DNA of 64,000 bases, taken from positions 2,666,001-2,730,000 of the forward strand of contig NW_026870888.1 in NCBI RefSeq assembly GCF_033118175.1, written 5' to 3'. Within the stretch, counting starts at the first letter, position 1, and each line of letters opens with the position of its first letter. Source of the DNA: Dama dama (taxonomy: Eukaryota; Chordata; Mammalia; Artiodactyla; Cervidae). Under the pieces are notes generated by a model that had not been told where the DNA came from, made no database searches, and was given only the letters and a program-made list of their open reading frames with translations. The translations under genes and the position numbers were made by a program. This document shows positions 26,801 to 40,566 of the stretch, in pieces.

Positions 26801-28378
26801 TTGAAGCTCTTCATATTTTTCACACCTTTTGAAGCTCTTCATATATTTCACACTTTTTCAAGCTCTTCATGTTGTTCAACACCACTTCATGCTTCTCCTA
26901 TTTCTCAGACCGTTTCATGCTCATCTCATTTTTGACACCTTTTGAAGCTCTTCAAATTTTTCACACCTTTTGAAGCTCTTCATATTTTTCACAAGTTTTC
27001 CGATCTTCATGTTTTTCAACACCGCTTCTTGATCCTCCTATTTTTCAGACCGTTTCATGCTCCTCATATTTTTGACACGTTTTGAAACTCTTCATATATT
27101 ACACACATTTTCAGGCTTTTCATGTTTTTGAACACCGCTTCGTGCTCCTCCTAATTTTCACACCTTTTGAAGCACCTCAAATTTTTCACACCTTTTCAGG
27201 CTCTTCATATTTTTGAACACGGTTTCATGCTCCTCCTTTTTTCAGACCGTTTCATGTTCCTCATATTTTTGACACCTTTTGAATCTCTTCATATATTTCA
27301 CTCCTTTTCAGGCTCTTCATGTATTGGAACACCGCTTCAGGCTCCTCCTATTTTTCGGACGGTTTCATTCTCCTCATGTACTTTACACCTTTTGAAGCTC
27401 TTCATATATTTCACACTTTTTCAGGCTCTTCATGTTTTTCAACACCACTTCATGCTTCTCCTATTTCTCAGACCGTTTCATGCTCATCTCATTTATGACA
27501 GCTTTTGAAGTTCTTCATATTTTTCACATCATTTGAAACTATTCATATTTTTCACATCTTTTCAGTCTCTTCATGTTTTTCAACACCGCTTTATGCTCCT
27601 CCTATTTTTCAGACCGTTTCATGCTCCTCATATTTTTGACACCTTTTGTAGCTCTTCATATTTTTCACACCTTTTCAGGCTCTTCATGTTTTTCAACACC
27701 GTTTCATGCTCCTCCTATTTTCAGACCGTTTCTTGCTCCTCATAATTTTGACACCTTTGAATGTCTTCATATTTTTCACACTTTTTGAACCTGTTCATAT
27801 TTTTCACACCTTTTCAGGCTCTTCATGTTTTTCTACACCACTTCATGCTCCTCCTATTTTTCAGACTGTTTCATGCTCCTCTTATTTTTGACACCTTTTT
27901 AAGCTCTTCATATATTTCACACCTTTTCAGGCTCTTCGTGTTTTTGAACACCGCTTCATGCTCCTCCTATTTTTCAGACCGTTTCATGCTCCTCATATAT
28001 TTGACACCTTTTGAAGCTCTTCAGATTTTTCACACCTTTTCAGGCTCTTCATGTTTTTGAACACCGCTTCATGCTCCTCCCGTTTTTCAGAGCATTTCAT
28101 GCTCCTCATATGTTTCACATCTTTTGAAGCTCTTCATATTTTTCACACCTTTTCAGGCTCTTCATGTTTTTCAACACCGCTTCATGCTCCTCCTATTTTT
28201 CAGACCGTTTCATGCTCCTCATGTATTTCACACATTTTGAAGCTCTTCATATCTTTCACACCTTTTCAGCCTCTTCATGTTTTTCAATACCGTTTCATGC
28301 TCCTCCTATTTTTCAGACCGTTTCATGCTCCTCATGTATTTCACACATTTTGAAGCTCTTCATATTTTTCACAGCTGT
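23851..28378 (+). repeat. Nested duplications of 1,412, 2,003 and 3,415 bp
   Basis: Segment 24,900-26,311 is repeated at 26,312-27,635 (offset 1,412; GACCGTTTCATGCTGCTC at 24,901 and 26,313). Outside it, about 24,000-24,880 recurs at 27,415-28,295 with offset 3,415, and 23,880-24,090 matches 25,885-26,095 with offset 2,003 (3,415 minus 1,412). Together these describe an older duplication broken open by a later 1,412-bp tandem duplication. 1,412 bp is 50 subunits, that is 12.5 tetramers, so register shifts by half a tetramer at the joint. The ACAATGTTACAAT variant subunit occurs four times here. Confidence 0.88.
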
Positions 28379-29880
28379 TCAGGTTTTTCTTGTTTTTCAA
28401 CACCGCTTCAGGCTCCTCCTATTTTTCAGACCGTTTCATGCTCCTCATATTTTTGACACCTTTTGAAGCTCTTCATATTTTTCACACCTTTTGAAGCTCT
28501 TCATATATTTCACACGTTTTCAGTCTCTTCAGGTTTTTCAACACCGCTTCATGCTCCTCCTATATTTCAGACCGTTTCTTTCTCCTCATATTTTTGACAC
28601 CTTTTGAAGCTCTTCATATTTTTCACACATTTTCAGGCTCTTCATGTTTTTCAACATGGCTTCATGATCCTCCTATATTTCAGATCGTTTCATGCTCCTC
28701 ATATTTTTGACACATTTTGAAGCTCTTCATATTTTTCACACCTTTTCAGGCTCTTCATGTCTTTCAACACCACTTCATGCCTCTCCTATTTTTCAGACCG
28801 TTTCATGTTCCTCCTATTTTTGAGATCATTTCATGCTCCTCATATTTTTGACACCTTTTGAAGCTCTTCATATTTTTCACACCTTTTCAGGCTCTTCATT
28901 TTTTTCAAAACCGCTTCATGCTCCTCCTTTTTTTGAGATCGTTTCATGCTCCTCATGTATTTCACACCTTTTGAAGCTCTTCAAATTTTTCACACCTTTT
29001 CAAGCTCTTCATGTTTTTGAACACCGTTTCATGCTCCTCCTATTTATCAGACAGTTTCATGCTCCTCATATTTTTGACACCTTTTGAAGCTCTTCATATA
29101 TTTCATACCTTTTCAGACTCTTCATGTTTTTGAACACCGCTTCATGCTCCTCCTATTTTTCAGATAATTTCATGCTCCTCATATTTTTGACACCTTTTGA
29201 AGCTCTTCATATTTTTCACACCTTTTCAGGTTCTTCATGTTTTTCAACACCGCTTCATGCTCCTCCTATTTTTCAGACCTTTTCATGCTCCTGATATTTT
29301 TGACTCCTTTTGAAGTTCTTCATATTTTTCACACCTTTTCATGCTCTTCATATTTTTCAACACCGTGTCATGCTCCTCCTATTTTTCACACGGTTTCATG
29401 CTCCTCATATTTTTCACACCTTTAAAGCTCTTCATATTTTTCTCACATTTTAAGTCTCTTCATGTTATTCAACACCGTGTCATGCTCCTCCTATTTTTCA
29501 GATGGTTTCATGCTCCTCATAATTTTCACACCTTTAAAGCTCTTCATATTTTTCACACCTTTTAAGGCTCTTCATGTTTTTGAACACCACTTCATGCTCC
29601 TCCTATTTTTCAGACCGTTTCATGTTCCTCCTATTTTTCAGATCATTTCCTGCTCCTGATATTTTTGACACCTTTTGAAGCTCTTCATATTTTTCACACC
29701 TCTTGAAGCTCTTCATATTTTTCACACCTTTTGAGGCTCTTCATGTTTTTGAACACCGCTTCATGCTCCTCCTATTTTTCAGACCGTTTCATGTTCCTCC
29801 TATTTTTCAGATCATTTCATTCTCCTGATATTTTTGACAACTTTTGAAGCTCTTCATATTTTTCACACCTTTTGAAGCTC
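28379..29880 (+). repeat. Distant copy of the 5.3-6.7 kb segment
   Basis: Matches 5,261-6,690 through the same chain of unusual subunits (TCAACATGGCTTC, CATGTCTTTCAACACC, CATTTTTTTCAA, ACACCGTGTCATGC). This copy has gained one extra tetramer around 29,341-29,453, seen as a second GTGTCATGC unit at about 29,475. A more diverged relative of the GTGTCATGC part is at 51,350-51,660. Confidence 0.85.
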
Positions 29881-32264
29881 TTCATATTTTGCACACCATT
29901 CCAGGCTCTTCATATTTTTCACATCTTTTGAAGCTCTTCATATATTTCACACCTTTTCCGGCTCTTCATGTTTTTTAAACACCTCTTCATGCTCCTCCTA
30001 TTTTTCAGACCGTTTCATGCACCTCATATTTTTGACACCTTTTGAAGCTCTTCATATTTTTCACACCTTCTCAGGATCTTCATGTTTTTGAACACTGTTT
30101 CATGCTCCCCCTATTTTTCAGACCGTTTCATCCTCATCTCATTTTTGATACCTTTTGAAGCTCTTCATATTTTTCACAAGTTTTGAAGCTCTTCATATTT
30201 TTCACACCTTTTCAGGCTCTTCATGTTTTTGAACACCGCTTCATGCTCCTCCTATTTTTCAGACCGTTTCATGCTGCTCATATTTTTGACACCTTTTGAA
30301 GCTGTCATATTTTTCACAAATTTTCAGGCTCTTCCTCTTTTTGAACACCGTTTCATGCTCCTCCTATTTTTCAGACCATTTCATGATTCTCATGTATTTC
30401 ACACCTTTTGAAGCTCTTCATATTTTTCACACGATTTCAGGCTCTTCATGTTTTTCAACACCGCTTCATGCTCCTCCTATTTTTCAGACCGTTTCATGCT
30501 CCTCATGTATTTCACACCTTTTGAAGCTCTTCATATTTTTCACACGTTTTCAGGCTCTTCATGTTTTTGAACACTGCTTCATGCTCCTCCTATATTTCGG
30601 ACCGCTTCATGCTCCTCATATTTTTGACACCTTTTGAAGCTCTTCATATTCTTCACACCTTTACAGGCTCTTCATGTTTTTCCACACCACTTCATGCTTC
30701 TCCTATTTTCAGACCGTTTCATGATCCTCATGAATTTCACACCTTTTGAAGCTCTTCATATTTTTCACACCTTTTCACGCTCTTCATGTTTTTGATCACC
30801 GCTTCATGATCCTCCTATTTTTCAGACCGTTTAATGCTCTTCATATTTTTGACACATCTTGAACCTCTTCATATTTTTCACACCTTTTCAGGCTCTTCAT
30901 GTTTTTCCACACCACTTCATTCTTGTCCTATTTTTCAGACCATTTCATGCTCCTCATGAATTTCACACCTTTTGAAGCTCTTCATATTTTTCACACCTTC
31001 TCAGGCTCTTCATGTTTTTTATCACCGTTTCATGCTCCTATTTTTCAGACCGTTTCATGCTCATCTCATTTTTGACCCCTTTTGAAGCTCTTCATATTTC
31101 TCACAACTTTTTAGGCTCTTCATGTTTTTCAACACCGCTTCATGTTCCTCCTATTTTTCAGACCGTTTCATGCTCATCTCATTTTTGACACCTTTTAAAG
31201 CTCTTCATATTTCTCACAACTTTTTAGGCTCTTCATGTTTTTGACACTGCTTCATGCTCCTCTTATTTTTCAGAGAGTTTCATGCTCCTCATGTATTTCA
31301 CATCTTTTGAATCTCTTCATATTTCTAACAACTTTTTAGGCTCTTCATGTTTTTCCACACCACTTCATGCTTCTCCTATTTTTCGGCCTGTTTCATGCTC
31401 CTCATATATTTCACACCTTTTGAACCTTTCGTATTTTTCACACCTTTTCAGGCTCTTCATTTTTTTTCATCACCGTTTCATGCTCCTCCGATTTTTCAGA
31501 CCGTTTCATGCTCCTCATATATTTGACATATTTTGAAGCTCTGAATATTTTTCACACATTTTCAGGCTCTTCATTTTTTTGAACACTGCTTGATGATCCT
31601 CCTATTTTTCAGACCGTTTCATGTTCTTCATATGTTTGACACCTTTTGAAGCTCTTCATATTTTTCACTCCTTTTCAGGCTCTTCATGTTTTTCAACACC
31701 ACTTCATGCTTCTCCTATTTTTCAGACCGTTTCATGCTCCTCATGTATTTCACACCTTTTGAAGCTCTTCATAATTTTCACACCTTTTCAGGCTCTTCAT
31801 GTTTTTGAACACCATTTCATGCCGCTTCTATTTTTCAGACCGTTTCATGCTCCTCATATTTTTCACACCTTTTGAAGCTCTTCATATTTTTCATACCTTT
31901 TCAGGCTCTTCACGTTTTGAACACCGCTTCATGACCCTCCTATTTTTCAGACCATTTCATGCTCTTCATATTTTTGACACCTTTTGAAGCTCTTCATATG
32001 TTTCACACATTTTCAGGCTCTTCATTTTTTTCAACACCACTTCTTGCTCCTCCTATTTTTCAGACCGTTTCATGCTCATCTCATTTTTTACACCTTTTGA
32101 AGCTCTTCATATTTTTCACACCTTTTGATGCTCTTCAAATTTTTCACACGTTTTCAGGCTCTTCAAGTTTTTCAACACCGCTTCATGCTCCTCCTATTTT
32201 TCAGACCGTTTCATGCTCCTCATATTTCTGACACCTTTTGAAGCTCTTCATATTTTTCACACCT
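29881..32264 (+). repeat. Irregular satellite with a shared C/A variant
   Basis: Mixed tetramers. The first 190 bp carry a marked run (GCACACCATTCCAGGC, then TTTTTTAAACACCTC and CATGCACCTC) found again at 33,070 and 35,546, which links this stretch to the next HOR block. The rest, including several ATTTCTCACAACTTTTTAGG units near 31,100-31,330, shows only short local repetition. Confidence 0.8.
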
Positions 32265-35200
32265 TCTCAGGCTCTTCATGTTTTTCAACACCACTTCATG
32301 CTCCTCCTATTTTTCAGACCGTTTCATCCTCCTCATATATTTGACACCTTTTGAAGCTCTTCATAATTTTCACACCTTTTCAGGCTCTTCATGTTTTTCA
32401 CACCTTTTCAGGCTCTTCATGTTTTTGAACACCATTTCATGCTTCTCCTATTTTACATTCCGTTTCATTCTCCTCATATTTTTGACAGCTTTTGAAGCTC
32501 TTCATATATTTCACACCTTTTCAGGCTTTTCATTTTTTTCAACACCACTTCATGCTCCTCCTATTTTTCAGACCGTTTCATGCTCATCTCATTTTGACAC
32601 CTTTTGAAGCTCTTCAAATTTTTCACATCTTTTGAAGCTCTTCATATTTTTCACAACTTTTCAGGCTCTTTATGATTTTCAACACCGCTTCATGCTCCTC
32701 CTATTTTTCAGACCGTTTCATGCTCATCTCATTTTGACACCTTTTGAAGCTCTTCAAATTTTTCACACCTTTGGAAGCTCTTCATATGTTTCATATTTTT
32801 GAAGCTCTTCATATTTTCACACGTTTTCAGGCTCTTCATGTTTTTCCACACCCCTTCATGCCTCTCCTATTTTTCAGCACGTTTCATGCTCCTCATTTAT
32901 TTCACACCTTTTGAAGCTCTTCATATTTTTCACACCTTTTCAGGCTCTTCATGTTTTTGATCACCGTTTCATGCTCCTCCTATTTTTCAGACCGTTTCAT
33001 GCTCAACTCATTTTTGACACATTTTGAAGCTCTTCATATATTTCACAACTTTTGAAGCTCTTCATATTTTGCACACCATTCCAGGCTCTTCATATTTTTC
33101 ACATCTTTTGAAGCTCTTCATATATTTCACACCTTTTCCGTCTCTTCATGTTTTTTAAACACCTCTTCATGCTCCTCCTATTTTTCAGACCGTTTCATGC
33201 ACCTCATATTTTTGACACCTTTTGAAGCTCTTCATATTTTTCACACCTTCTCAGGCTCTTCATGTTTTTCAACACCACTTCATGCTCCTCCTATTTTTCA
33301 GACCGTTTCATCCTCCTCATATATTTGACACCTTTTGAAGCTCTTCATATTTTTCACACCTTTTCAGGCTCTTCATGTTTTACAACACCGGTTCATGCTG
33401 CTCCTATTTTTCAGAACTTTTCATGCTCCTCATATTTTAGACACCTTTTGAAGCTCTTCATATTTTTCACACCTTTTCAGGCTCTTCAAGTTTTTGAACA
33501 ATGTTACAATGCTCCTCCTATTTTTCAGACAGTTTCGTGCTCCTCATATTTTTGACACCTTTTGAAGCTCTTCATATTTTTCACACCTTTTCAGGATCTT
33601 CAAGTTTTTGAACAATGTTACAATGCTCCTCCTATTTTTCAGACAGTTTCATGCTCTTCATATTTTTGACGCCTTTTGAAGCTCTTCATATTTTCACACC
33701 TTTTCAGGCTCTTCATGTTTTCCACACCGTTTCATGCTGCTGCTATTTTTCAGGCCGTTTCATGCTCCTCCTGTATTTCACACCTTTTGAAGCTCTTTAT
33801 ATTTTTCAAACCTTTTCAGGCTCTTCATGTTTTTGAACACTGTTTCATGCTCCCCCTATTTTTCAGACCGTTTCATGCTCTTCATGTTTTTGACACTTTT
33901 TGAAGCTCTTCATATTTTTGACACCTTTTGAATGTCTTCATATATTTCACACCTTTTCAGGCTCTTCATGTTTTTCAACACCACTTCATGCTCCTCCTAT
34001 TTTTCAGACCGTTTCATGCTCATCTAATTTTTGACAACTTTTGAAGCTCTTCATATATTTCACACCTTTTGAAGCTCTTCATATTTTTCACATTTTTGAA
34101 CCTCTTCATATTTTTCACACTTTTTCAGGCTCTTCATGTTTTTCAACACCGCTTCATGCTCCTGCTATTTTTTAAACCGTTTCATACTCCTCATATTTTT
34201 GACACGTTTTGAGGCTCTTCATATATTTCACACCTTTTGAAGCTCTTCATATTTTTCACATTTTTGCAGCTCTTCATATTTTTCACACCTTTTCAGGCTC
34301 TTCATGTTTTTCAGCACCGCTCATGCTCCTCCTATTTTTCAGACCGTTTCATTCTCCTCATATTTTTGACACCTTTTGAAGCTCTTCATATTTTTCACAC
34401 CTTTTCAGGCTCTTCTTTTTTTTCAACACCACTTCATGCTCGTCCTATTTTTCAGACCGTTTCATGCTCATCTCATTTTTGACACCTTTTGAAGCTCTTC
34501 ATATTTTTCACACCTTTTCAGGCTCTTCATGTTCTCTAACACCGCTTCATGCTCCTCCTATTTTTCAGACCGTTTCGTGCTCCTCCTATTCTTGACAGCT
34601 TTTGAAGCTCTTCATATTTTCACACCTTTTCAGGCTCTTCATGTTTTTCAACACCACTTCATGCTCCTCCTATTTTTCAGACCGTTTCATCCTCCTCATA
34701 TATTTGACACCTTTTGAAGCTCTTCATAATTTTCACACCTTTTCAGGCTCTTCATGTTTTTCACACCTTTTCAGGCTCTTCATGTTTTTGAACACCATTT
34801 CATGCTTCTCCTATTTTACATTCCGTTTCATTCTCCTCATATTTTTGACAGCTTTTGAAGCTCTTCATATATTTCACACCTTTTCAGGCTTTTCATTTTT
34901 TTCAACACCACTTCATGCTCCTCATATTTTTCAGACCGTTTCATGCTCATCTCATTTTGACACCTTTTGAAGCTCTTCAAATTTTTCACATCTTTTGAAG
35001 CTCTTCATATTTTTCACAACTTTTCAGGCTCTTTATGATTTTCAACACCGCTTCATGCTCCTCCTATTTTTCAGACCGTTTCATGCTCATCTCATTTTGA
35101 CACCTTTTGATGCTCTTCAAATTTTTCACACCTTTGGAAGCTCTTCATATGTTTCATATTTTTGAAGCTCTTCATATTTTCACACGTTTTCAGGCTCTTC

Positions 35201-37128
35201 ATGTTTTTCAACACCGCCTCATGCTATTTCTATTTTTCAGAGTGTTTCATGCTCCTCATGTATTTCACACCTTTTGAAGCTCTTCATATTTTTCAAACCT
35301 TTTCAGGCTCTTCATGTTTTTCCACACCCCTTCATGCCTCTCCTATTTTTCAGCACGTTTCATGCTCCTCATTTATTTCACACCTTTTGAAGCTCTTCAT
35401 ATTTTTCACACCTTTTCAGGCTCTTCATGTTTTTGATCACCGTTTCATGCTCCTCCTATTTTTCAGACCGTTTCATGCTCATCTCATTTTTGACACATTT
35501 TGAAGCTCTTCATATATTTCACATCTTTTGAAGCTCTTCATATTTTGCACACCATTCCAGGCTCTTCATATTTTTCACATCTTTTGAAACTCTTCATATA
35601 TTTCACACCTTTTCCGGCTCTTCATGTTTTTTAAACACCTCTTCATGCTCCTCCTATTTTTCAGACCGTTTCATGCACCTCATATTTTTGACACCTTTTG
35701 AAGCTCTTCATATTTTTCACACCTTCTCAGGCTCTTCATGTTTTTCAACACCACTTCATGCTCCTCCTATTTTTCAGACCGTTTCATCCTCCTCATATAT
35801 TTGACACCTTTTGAAGCTCTTCATATTTTTCACACCTTTTCAGGCGCTTCATGTTTTACAACACCGGTTCATGCTGCTCCTATTTTTCAGAACTTTTCAT
35901 GCTCCTCATATTTTAGACAACTTTTGAAGCTCTTCATATTTTTCACACCTTTTCAGGCTCTTCAAGTTTTTGAACAATGTTACAATGCTCCTCCTATTTT
36001 TCAGACAGTTTCATGCTCCTCACATTTTTGACACCTTTTGAAGCTCTTCATATTTTTCACACCTTTTCAGGATCTTCAAGTTTTTGAACAATGTTACAAT
36101 GCTCCTCCTATTTTTCAGACAGTTTCATGCTCTTCATATTTTTGACGCCTTTTGAAGCTCTTCATATTTTCACACCTTTTCAGGCTCTTCATGTTTTCCA
36201 CACCGTTTCATGCTGCTGCTATTTTTCAGGCCGTTTCATGCTCCTCCTGTATTTCACACCTTTTGAAGCTCTTTATATTTTTCAAACCTTTTCAGGCTCT
36301 TCATGTTTTTGAACACTGTTTCATGCTCCCCCTATTTTTCAGACCGTTTCATGCTCTTCATGTTTTTGACACTTTTTGAAGCTCTTCATATTTTTGACAC
36401 CTTTTGAAGGTCTTCATATATTTCACACCTTTTCAGGCTCTTCATGTTTTTCAACACCACTTCATGCTCCTCCTATTTTTCAGACCGTTTCATGCTCATC
36501 TAATTTTTGACACCTTTTGAAGCTCTTCATATATTTCACACCTTTTGAAGCTCTTCATATTTTTCACATTTTTGAACCTCTTCATATTTTTCACACTTTT
36601 TCAGGCTCTTCATGTTTTTCAACACCGCTTCATGCTCCTGCTATTTTTTAAACCGTTTCATACTCCTCATATTTTTGACACGTTTTGAGGCTCTTCATAT
36701 ATTTCACACCTTTTGAAGCTCTTCATATTTTTCACATTTTTGCAGCTCTTCATATTTTTCACACCTTTTCAGGCTCTTCATGTTTTTCAGCACCGCTCAT
36801 GCTTCTCCTATTTTTCAGACCGTTTCATTCTCCTCATATTTTTGACACCTTTTGAAGCTCTTCATATTTTTCACACCTTTTCAGGCTCTTCTTTTTTTTC
36901 AACACCACTTCATGCTCGTCCTATTTTTCAGACCGTTTCATGCTCATCTCATTTTTGACACCTTTTGAAGCTCTTCATATTTTTCACACCTTTTCAGGCT
37001 CTTCATGTTCTCTAACACCGCTTCATGCTCCTCCTATTTTTCAGACCGTTTCGTGCTCCTCCTATTCTTGACAGCTTTTGAAGCTCTTCATATTTTCACA
37101 CCTTTTCAGGCTCTTCATGTTTTTCAAC
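32265..37128 (+). repeat. HOR block, two copies of 2,363/2,476 bp
   Basis: Copy 1 (about 32,265-34,627) is followed by copy 2 (about 34,628-37,128). The left part matches with offset 2,363 and the right part with offset 2,476; the difference, 113 bp, is one tetramer present only in copy 2 at 35,193-35,305. Markers: CACCCCTTCATGCC with CAGCACG (32,845 and 35,321), GCACACCATTCCAGGC (33,070, 35,546), ACAATGTTACAAT (33,498 and 33,613; 35,974 and 36,089) and TTCTCTAACACCGC (34,531, 37,007). Similarity ends at about 37,128. Confidence 0.92.
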
Positions 37129-40100
37129 ATCGCTTCATGTTCCTCTTATTTTTCAGACCGTTTCATTCTCCTCATATTTTTGACACCTGTTGAAATTTTC
37201 ATATTTTTCACACTTTTCAGGCTCCTCATGTTTTTCAACACCATTTCATGCTCCTCCTATTTTTCAGACCGTTTCATGCTCCTCATATTTCTGAAATTTT
37301 TGAAGCTCCTCATATTTTTCACACATTGTGAAGCTCTTCATATATTTCACACCATTTCAGGATCTTCATGTTTTTCAACACCACTTCATGCTCCTCCTAT
37401 TTTTCAGACCGTTTCATTCTCCTCATATTTTTGACACCTTTTGAAGCTCTTCATATATTTCACACCTTTTCATGCTCTTCATATTTTTCCACACCACTTC
37501 ATGCTTCTCCTATTTTTCAGACCATTTCCTGCTCATCGATTTTTGACACCTTTTGAAGCTCTTCATATTTTTCACACCTTTTCAGGCTCTTCATGTTTTT
37601 GAACACCGCTTCATTCTCCTCCTATTTTTCAGACCCTTTCATCATAATCTAATTTTTGACACCTTCTGAAGGTCTTCATATTTTTCACACGTTTTGAAGC
37701 TCTTCATATTTTTCACACCCTTTCAGGCTCTTCATGTTTTTGAACACCGCTTCATGCTCCTCCCTTTTTTCAGACCGTTTCATGCTCCTCATATTTTTGA
37801 CACCTTTTGAAGCTCTTCATATTTTTCAAACCTTTTCAGGCTCTTCATGTTTTTGAACACGGCTTCATGCTCCTCCTATTTTTCAGACCGTTCCATGCTC
37901 CTCATATTTTGTCACCTTTTGAAGCTTTTCATATTTTTCACAACTTTTCAGGCTCTTCATGTTTTTGAACACCGCTTCATGCTCCTCCTATTTTTCAGAC
38001 CGTATCATGCTTCTCATAGGTTTCACACCTTTTGAACCTCCTCATATTTTTCACACGTTTTCAGCCTCTTCATGTTTTTCAACACCACTTCATGCTCCTC
38101 CTATATTTCAGAGATTTTCATGCTCCTCATGTATTTCACACCTTTTGAAGCTCTTCTTATTTTTCACACCTTTTCAGGCTCTTCATGTTTTTCAACCCAA
38201 CTTCATGCTCCTCCTATTTTTCAGACCGTTTCATGCTCATCTCATTTTTGACACCTTTTGAAGCACTTCATATTTTCACAGCTTTTGAAGCTCTTCATAT
38301 TTCTCACACGTTTTCAGACTGTTCATGTTTTTCAACACCACTTCTTGCCCCTCCTAATTTTCAGACCGTTTCATGCTCCTCATATTTTTGACACGTTTTG
38401 AAGCTCTTCATATTTTTCACACCTTTTCAGGCTCTTCATGTTTTTCAGCACCGCTTCATGCTCCTCCTCTTTTTCAGACCGTTTCATGCTCCTCATATTT
38501 TTGACACCTTTTGATGCTCTTCATATTTTTCACACCTTTTCAGACTCTTCATGATTTTCAAAACGGCTTCATGCTCCTCATATTTTCACTCCATTTCATG
38601 CTCATCTCATTTTTGACACCTTTTGAAGCTCCTCTAATTTTGACCTCTTTAGAAGCTCTTCATATTTTTGACAACTTTTCAGGCTCTTCGTGTTTTTCAA
38701 CACCGCTTCATGCTCCCCCTAATTTTCAGACCGTTTCATGACACTCATATTTTTGACACCTTTTGAAGCTCCTCGTATATTTCATACCTTTTCAGACTCT
38801 TCATGATTTCCAACACCGCTTCATGCTCCTCATTTTTTTCACACCGTTTAATGCTCATCTCATTTTTGACACCTTTTGTAGCTCTTCATATTTTTGACAC
38901 CTTTAGAAGCTCTTCATATTTTTTACACCTTTTCAGGCTCTTCATATTTTTCAACACCGCTTATTGCTCCTCCTATTTTTCAGACCATTTCATGCTCATC
39001 TCATTTTTTAAAACTTTTGAAGCTCTTCATATTTTTCACATATTTTGAAGCTCTTCATATTTTACACACCTTTTCAGGCTCTTCATGTTTTTCAACACCG
39101 CTTCATGCTCCTCCTATTTTTCAGACCGTTTCATGCTCCTCATATTTTTGACACCTTTGAAGCTCTTCATATTTTTCACACCTTTTCAGACTCTTCATGT
39201 TTTTCAACACTGCTTCATGCTCCTCCTATTTTTCAGACCGTTTCATGCACCTCATATTTTTGACACCTTTTGAAGCTCTTCATATTTTTCACACCTTCTC
39301 AGATTCTTCATGTTTTTTATCACGGTTTCATGCTCCTATTTTTCACACCATTTCATGCTCATCTCATTTTTTACAGATTTTGAAGCTCTTCATATTTTTC
39401 ACACCTTTTGAAGCTCTTCATATTTTTCACACCTTTTCAGGCTCTTCATGCTTTTGAAAACCGTTTCATGCTCCTCTTATATTTCATATCGTTTCAAGCT
39501 CCTCCTATTTTTCACACCTTTTGAAGCTCTTCATATCTTTCACACCTTTTCAGGCTCTTCATGTTTTTGAACACCGCTTCATGCTCCTCCTATCTTTCAG
39601 ACCGTATAAAGCTCCTCATGTATTTCACACCTTCTGAAGCTCTTCATATTTTTCACACCTTTTGAAGCTCTTCATATTTCTCACACCTTTTCAGGCTCTT
39701 CATGTTTTTGAACACCGCTTCATGCTCCTCCTATCTTTCAGACCGTATAAAGCTCCTCATGTATTTCACAACTTTTGAAGCTCTTCATATCTTTCACAGC
39801 ATTTCAGGCTCTTCATGCTTTTGAACACCGTATCATGCTCCTCCTATTTTTCAGACCGTTTCATGCTCCTCATATTTTTGACACCTTTTGAAGCTTTTCA
39901 TATTTATCACACCTTTTCAGGCTCTTCATGTTTTTGAACAACGCTTCATGCTCCTCCTTTTTCGACACCTTTTGAAGCTCTTCATATTTTTCACACCTTT
40001 TCAGGCTCTGCATGTTTTGAACACCGCTGCATGCTCTTCCAATTTTTCATATCGTTTAATGCTCCTCATGTATTTCCCGCGTTTTGAAGCTCTTCATATT

Positions 40101-40566
40101 TCTCACACCTTTTCAGGCTCTTCATGTTTTTCAACACCGCTTCATGGTCCTCCTATTTTTCAGACCGTTTCATGCTCCCATATATTTGACACCTTTTGAA
40201 GCTCTTCATATTTTTCACAGCTTTTCATGCTCCTCATGTTCTTCAACACTGCTTCATGCTCCTCCTATTTTTCAGACAGTTTCATGCTCCTCATGTTTTT
40301 AACACCTTTTGAAGCTCTTCATATTTTTCACACCTTTTCATGCTCTTAATGTTTTTGAACACCGCTACAATCCTCCTCCTATTCTTCAGACCGTTTGATG
40401 CTCCTCATATTTTTCACACCTTTTAAAGCTCTTCATATTTTTAACACCTTTTCAGGCTCTTCATGTTTCTCAACACTGCTTCATGCTCCTCCTACTTTTC
40501 AGACCGTTTCATGCTCCTATTGTATTTCACACCTTTTGAAGCTCTTCATATTTTTCACACCTTTTC
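37129..40566 (+). repeat. Irregular satellite
   Basis: Tetramers with many local changes, including shortened or missing subunits near 38,570-38,900 where D-type TTTGACAC elements replace the usual B. A pair of similar ~113-bp units with GACCGTATAAAGCTCC occurs at 39,600 and 39,743. The part after 40,080 resembles 43,400-43,880 (offset 3,324, equal to 871 plus 2,453). No gene seen. Confidence 0.8.
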
